Assembly: GCA_015956445.1 (NCBI GenBank)
Contig: WIUZ02000041.1
Coordinates: 1-36,893, forward strand
Direction: 5' to 3'
DNA length: 36,893 nt
Source of the DNA: Thelephora terrestris
Taxonomy: Eukaryota > Basidiomycota > Agaricomycetes > Thelephorales > Thelephoraceae
Shown piece by piece: positions 35,597 to 36,893 of this stretch. The position numbers and the translations under genes are program-made. How positions within the stretch are numbered: position 1 is the first letter of the stretch; every line of letters begins with the position of its first letter. The notes beneath the pieces were generated by a model. It was given only the letters and a program-made list of their open reading frames with translations. It searched no databases and was not told the DNA's origin.

Positions 35597-36893
35597 GGCA
35601 GAGCGGGGAGGTGGTGGAAGTGGGGATGTGGACACCAGCACCCCGCTTTTGTAGATGCGAAGCGGTAAATATATCCGAATCATCCAACTTTGACTCTATT
35701 CTATTTCATCAGGGGCTCTGTCATACATGTGGAAGTAGGTGGGAAACGATTACTGACTGATCGAATTCGATGTGTCATCCCACCTCGCGCTCATGCCTGA
35801 GAGTAAAAGCCTTGAATGCGTGAGAGATTGAGGGATCGTTTATTGCCGCTTCTATCATTTTACGTTTTGCTCGCATTTTGGATAGAACTCTTGCTTTAAC
35901 ATCCTGGGTATGTGGTCTCTAGACCCGGCCTCTTCCCCTCACATGCGTATCGTGGAGGTCTCAAGATCGAATTATCGCAAGTATCCTTCGGACTCGGAGC
36001 GGATCCGTGGAAACTCCGATAATCGATTTCGGCTTGGCTGCCGTCCGCGGACGGAACTTGTGGGCATGATCACGTGAGTTCGTAACTGGCATGACTGATC
36101 TCATCATCGGAGATGGGTGGGTCAATACAAATGATTATCCTTGGGACAAACAACAGCCGTGGCCACCCTGCATGCACCCGGGTAGAATTCAAGTGGTGTT
36201 TGGCCTTGTGCATCCAAAGCTGAAGCGCTGAAGGTGTGACCTGCGGGCTTCCGCGTGCTCATGCAGGTGGAAGAAGCCCTGCCCACCTTTCCCGTCCCTC
36301 TGGGATCACCACTGGAAGTGTCGCTATGAGCTGAGGGAAATCAAGTCCGCCATCGATGAAGCATCGCAACCACTTGAGTTGGAACGCGTCGAACACGGTG
36401 TAGTCGCAGTCGCACTGAGGCGCCTATATTCGGACCCCCGTGTGAACCCTCTACATATCGTTCCTCTGGGGAATTGCCTCCCCCGCCGCTCGCCAGGATC
36501 TGTTCTGGGCGCGACGAACTGATCGAGAAAAACCATCGACCTCGCTGAAAATCTCGAACCCATCTCACTCATCGGCGCAGGGGGGGGGGTCGAGAAACTT
36601 CTATCGCCCTCAATCAGGTTCCCCATCACAATCGCATCAAAGGCAGATTTGGCGCGGGCGTCGAAAATAGGCTGGGGATCCAACTTCTCTACGGTCTTTC
36701 CTGTCGTAGACGGAGATGATACTGTTTCCTGACATCACAAGAACGGCGGACGGTCCGATGTTGTCACGGCCCACCCAACCACTAGACTTCCACACTGCAC
36801 TTTCCACGTGTGGGATTGCGACCGATTTTTCAGAGATCGAACGAACGCCAGCGCAAATATTTCGAACGGATTATAACGAGGCCTCACAGCGGC
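35597..36893. other. terminal 1.3 kb without a recognised gene
   Basis: The first part is the 5' region of the MFS gene. Near the end a minus-strand frame, open from about 36728 after an acceptor-like TCAG, reads TVEKLDPQPIFDARAKSAFD and AIVMGNLIEGD, stopping at about 36324. It could be an exon of a gene extending beyond the window, but no domain is recognised and overlapping frames compete. Confidence 0.35.

Overview
The window looks like nuclear DNA of an agaricomycete (mushroom-class basidiomycete). Genes are split by many short GT-AG introns of about 50-100 nt. A Plavaka-type DNA transposon, a class abundant in Agaricomycotina, sits at the left. The recognisable proteins (RIO2, TRM44, SPF30, eIF4E, a DHA1-type transporter, F-box proteins) all look fungal. 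No tRNA, rRNA or CRISPR signal was seen. I cannot name the genus.

Layout. 1-619: 3' part of a conserved basidiomycete protein. 1152-6647: Plavaka element made of two head-to-head genes, a DUF6532-like accessory protein (minus) and the transposase (plus). 7645-~9900 (minus): TRM44, a tRNA-Ser U44 methyltransferase. 10670-12948 (plus): RIO2, a pre-40S kinase, divergent from TRM44. 12949-17550: gene-poor, with one cysteine-rich ORF. 17551-18374 (minus): SPF30, a Tudor splicing factor. 18812-19798 (minus) and 20531-21960 (plus): a divergent pair of small regulator-like genes that I find to be paralogs. 21961-27112: a long gene-poor block. 27113-28302: eIF4E. 28027-33231: head-to-tail tandem duplication whose left breakpoint lies inside the last eIF4E exon; each unit carries an F-box gene and a small gag-like ORF. 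33459-35596 (minus): MFS drug/polyamine-type transporter. The last 1.3 kb has no gene I can name.

Two themes matter most. First, the divergent pair 18812-21960 shares a C-terminal module with identical internal exon lengths (157 and 69 nt), identical intron phases and a gapless 75-residue alignment with only about 20 % identity. It is an old inverted duplication, possibly of a partner-forming nuclear regulator. Second, nearly every gene, including essential single-copy ones, needs one or two single-base corrections to read through, several of them in short homopolymer runs. In RIO2, eIF4E and the transposase the corrected exon sums are exactly divisible by three. This points to uncorrected deletion errors in the assembly rather than to decay, and it explains why open frames look broken. 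The F-box copies differ from each other by further indels, and copy A does look decayed.
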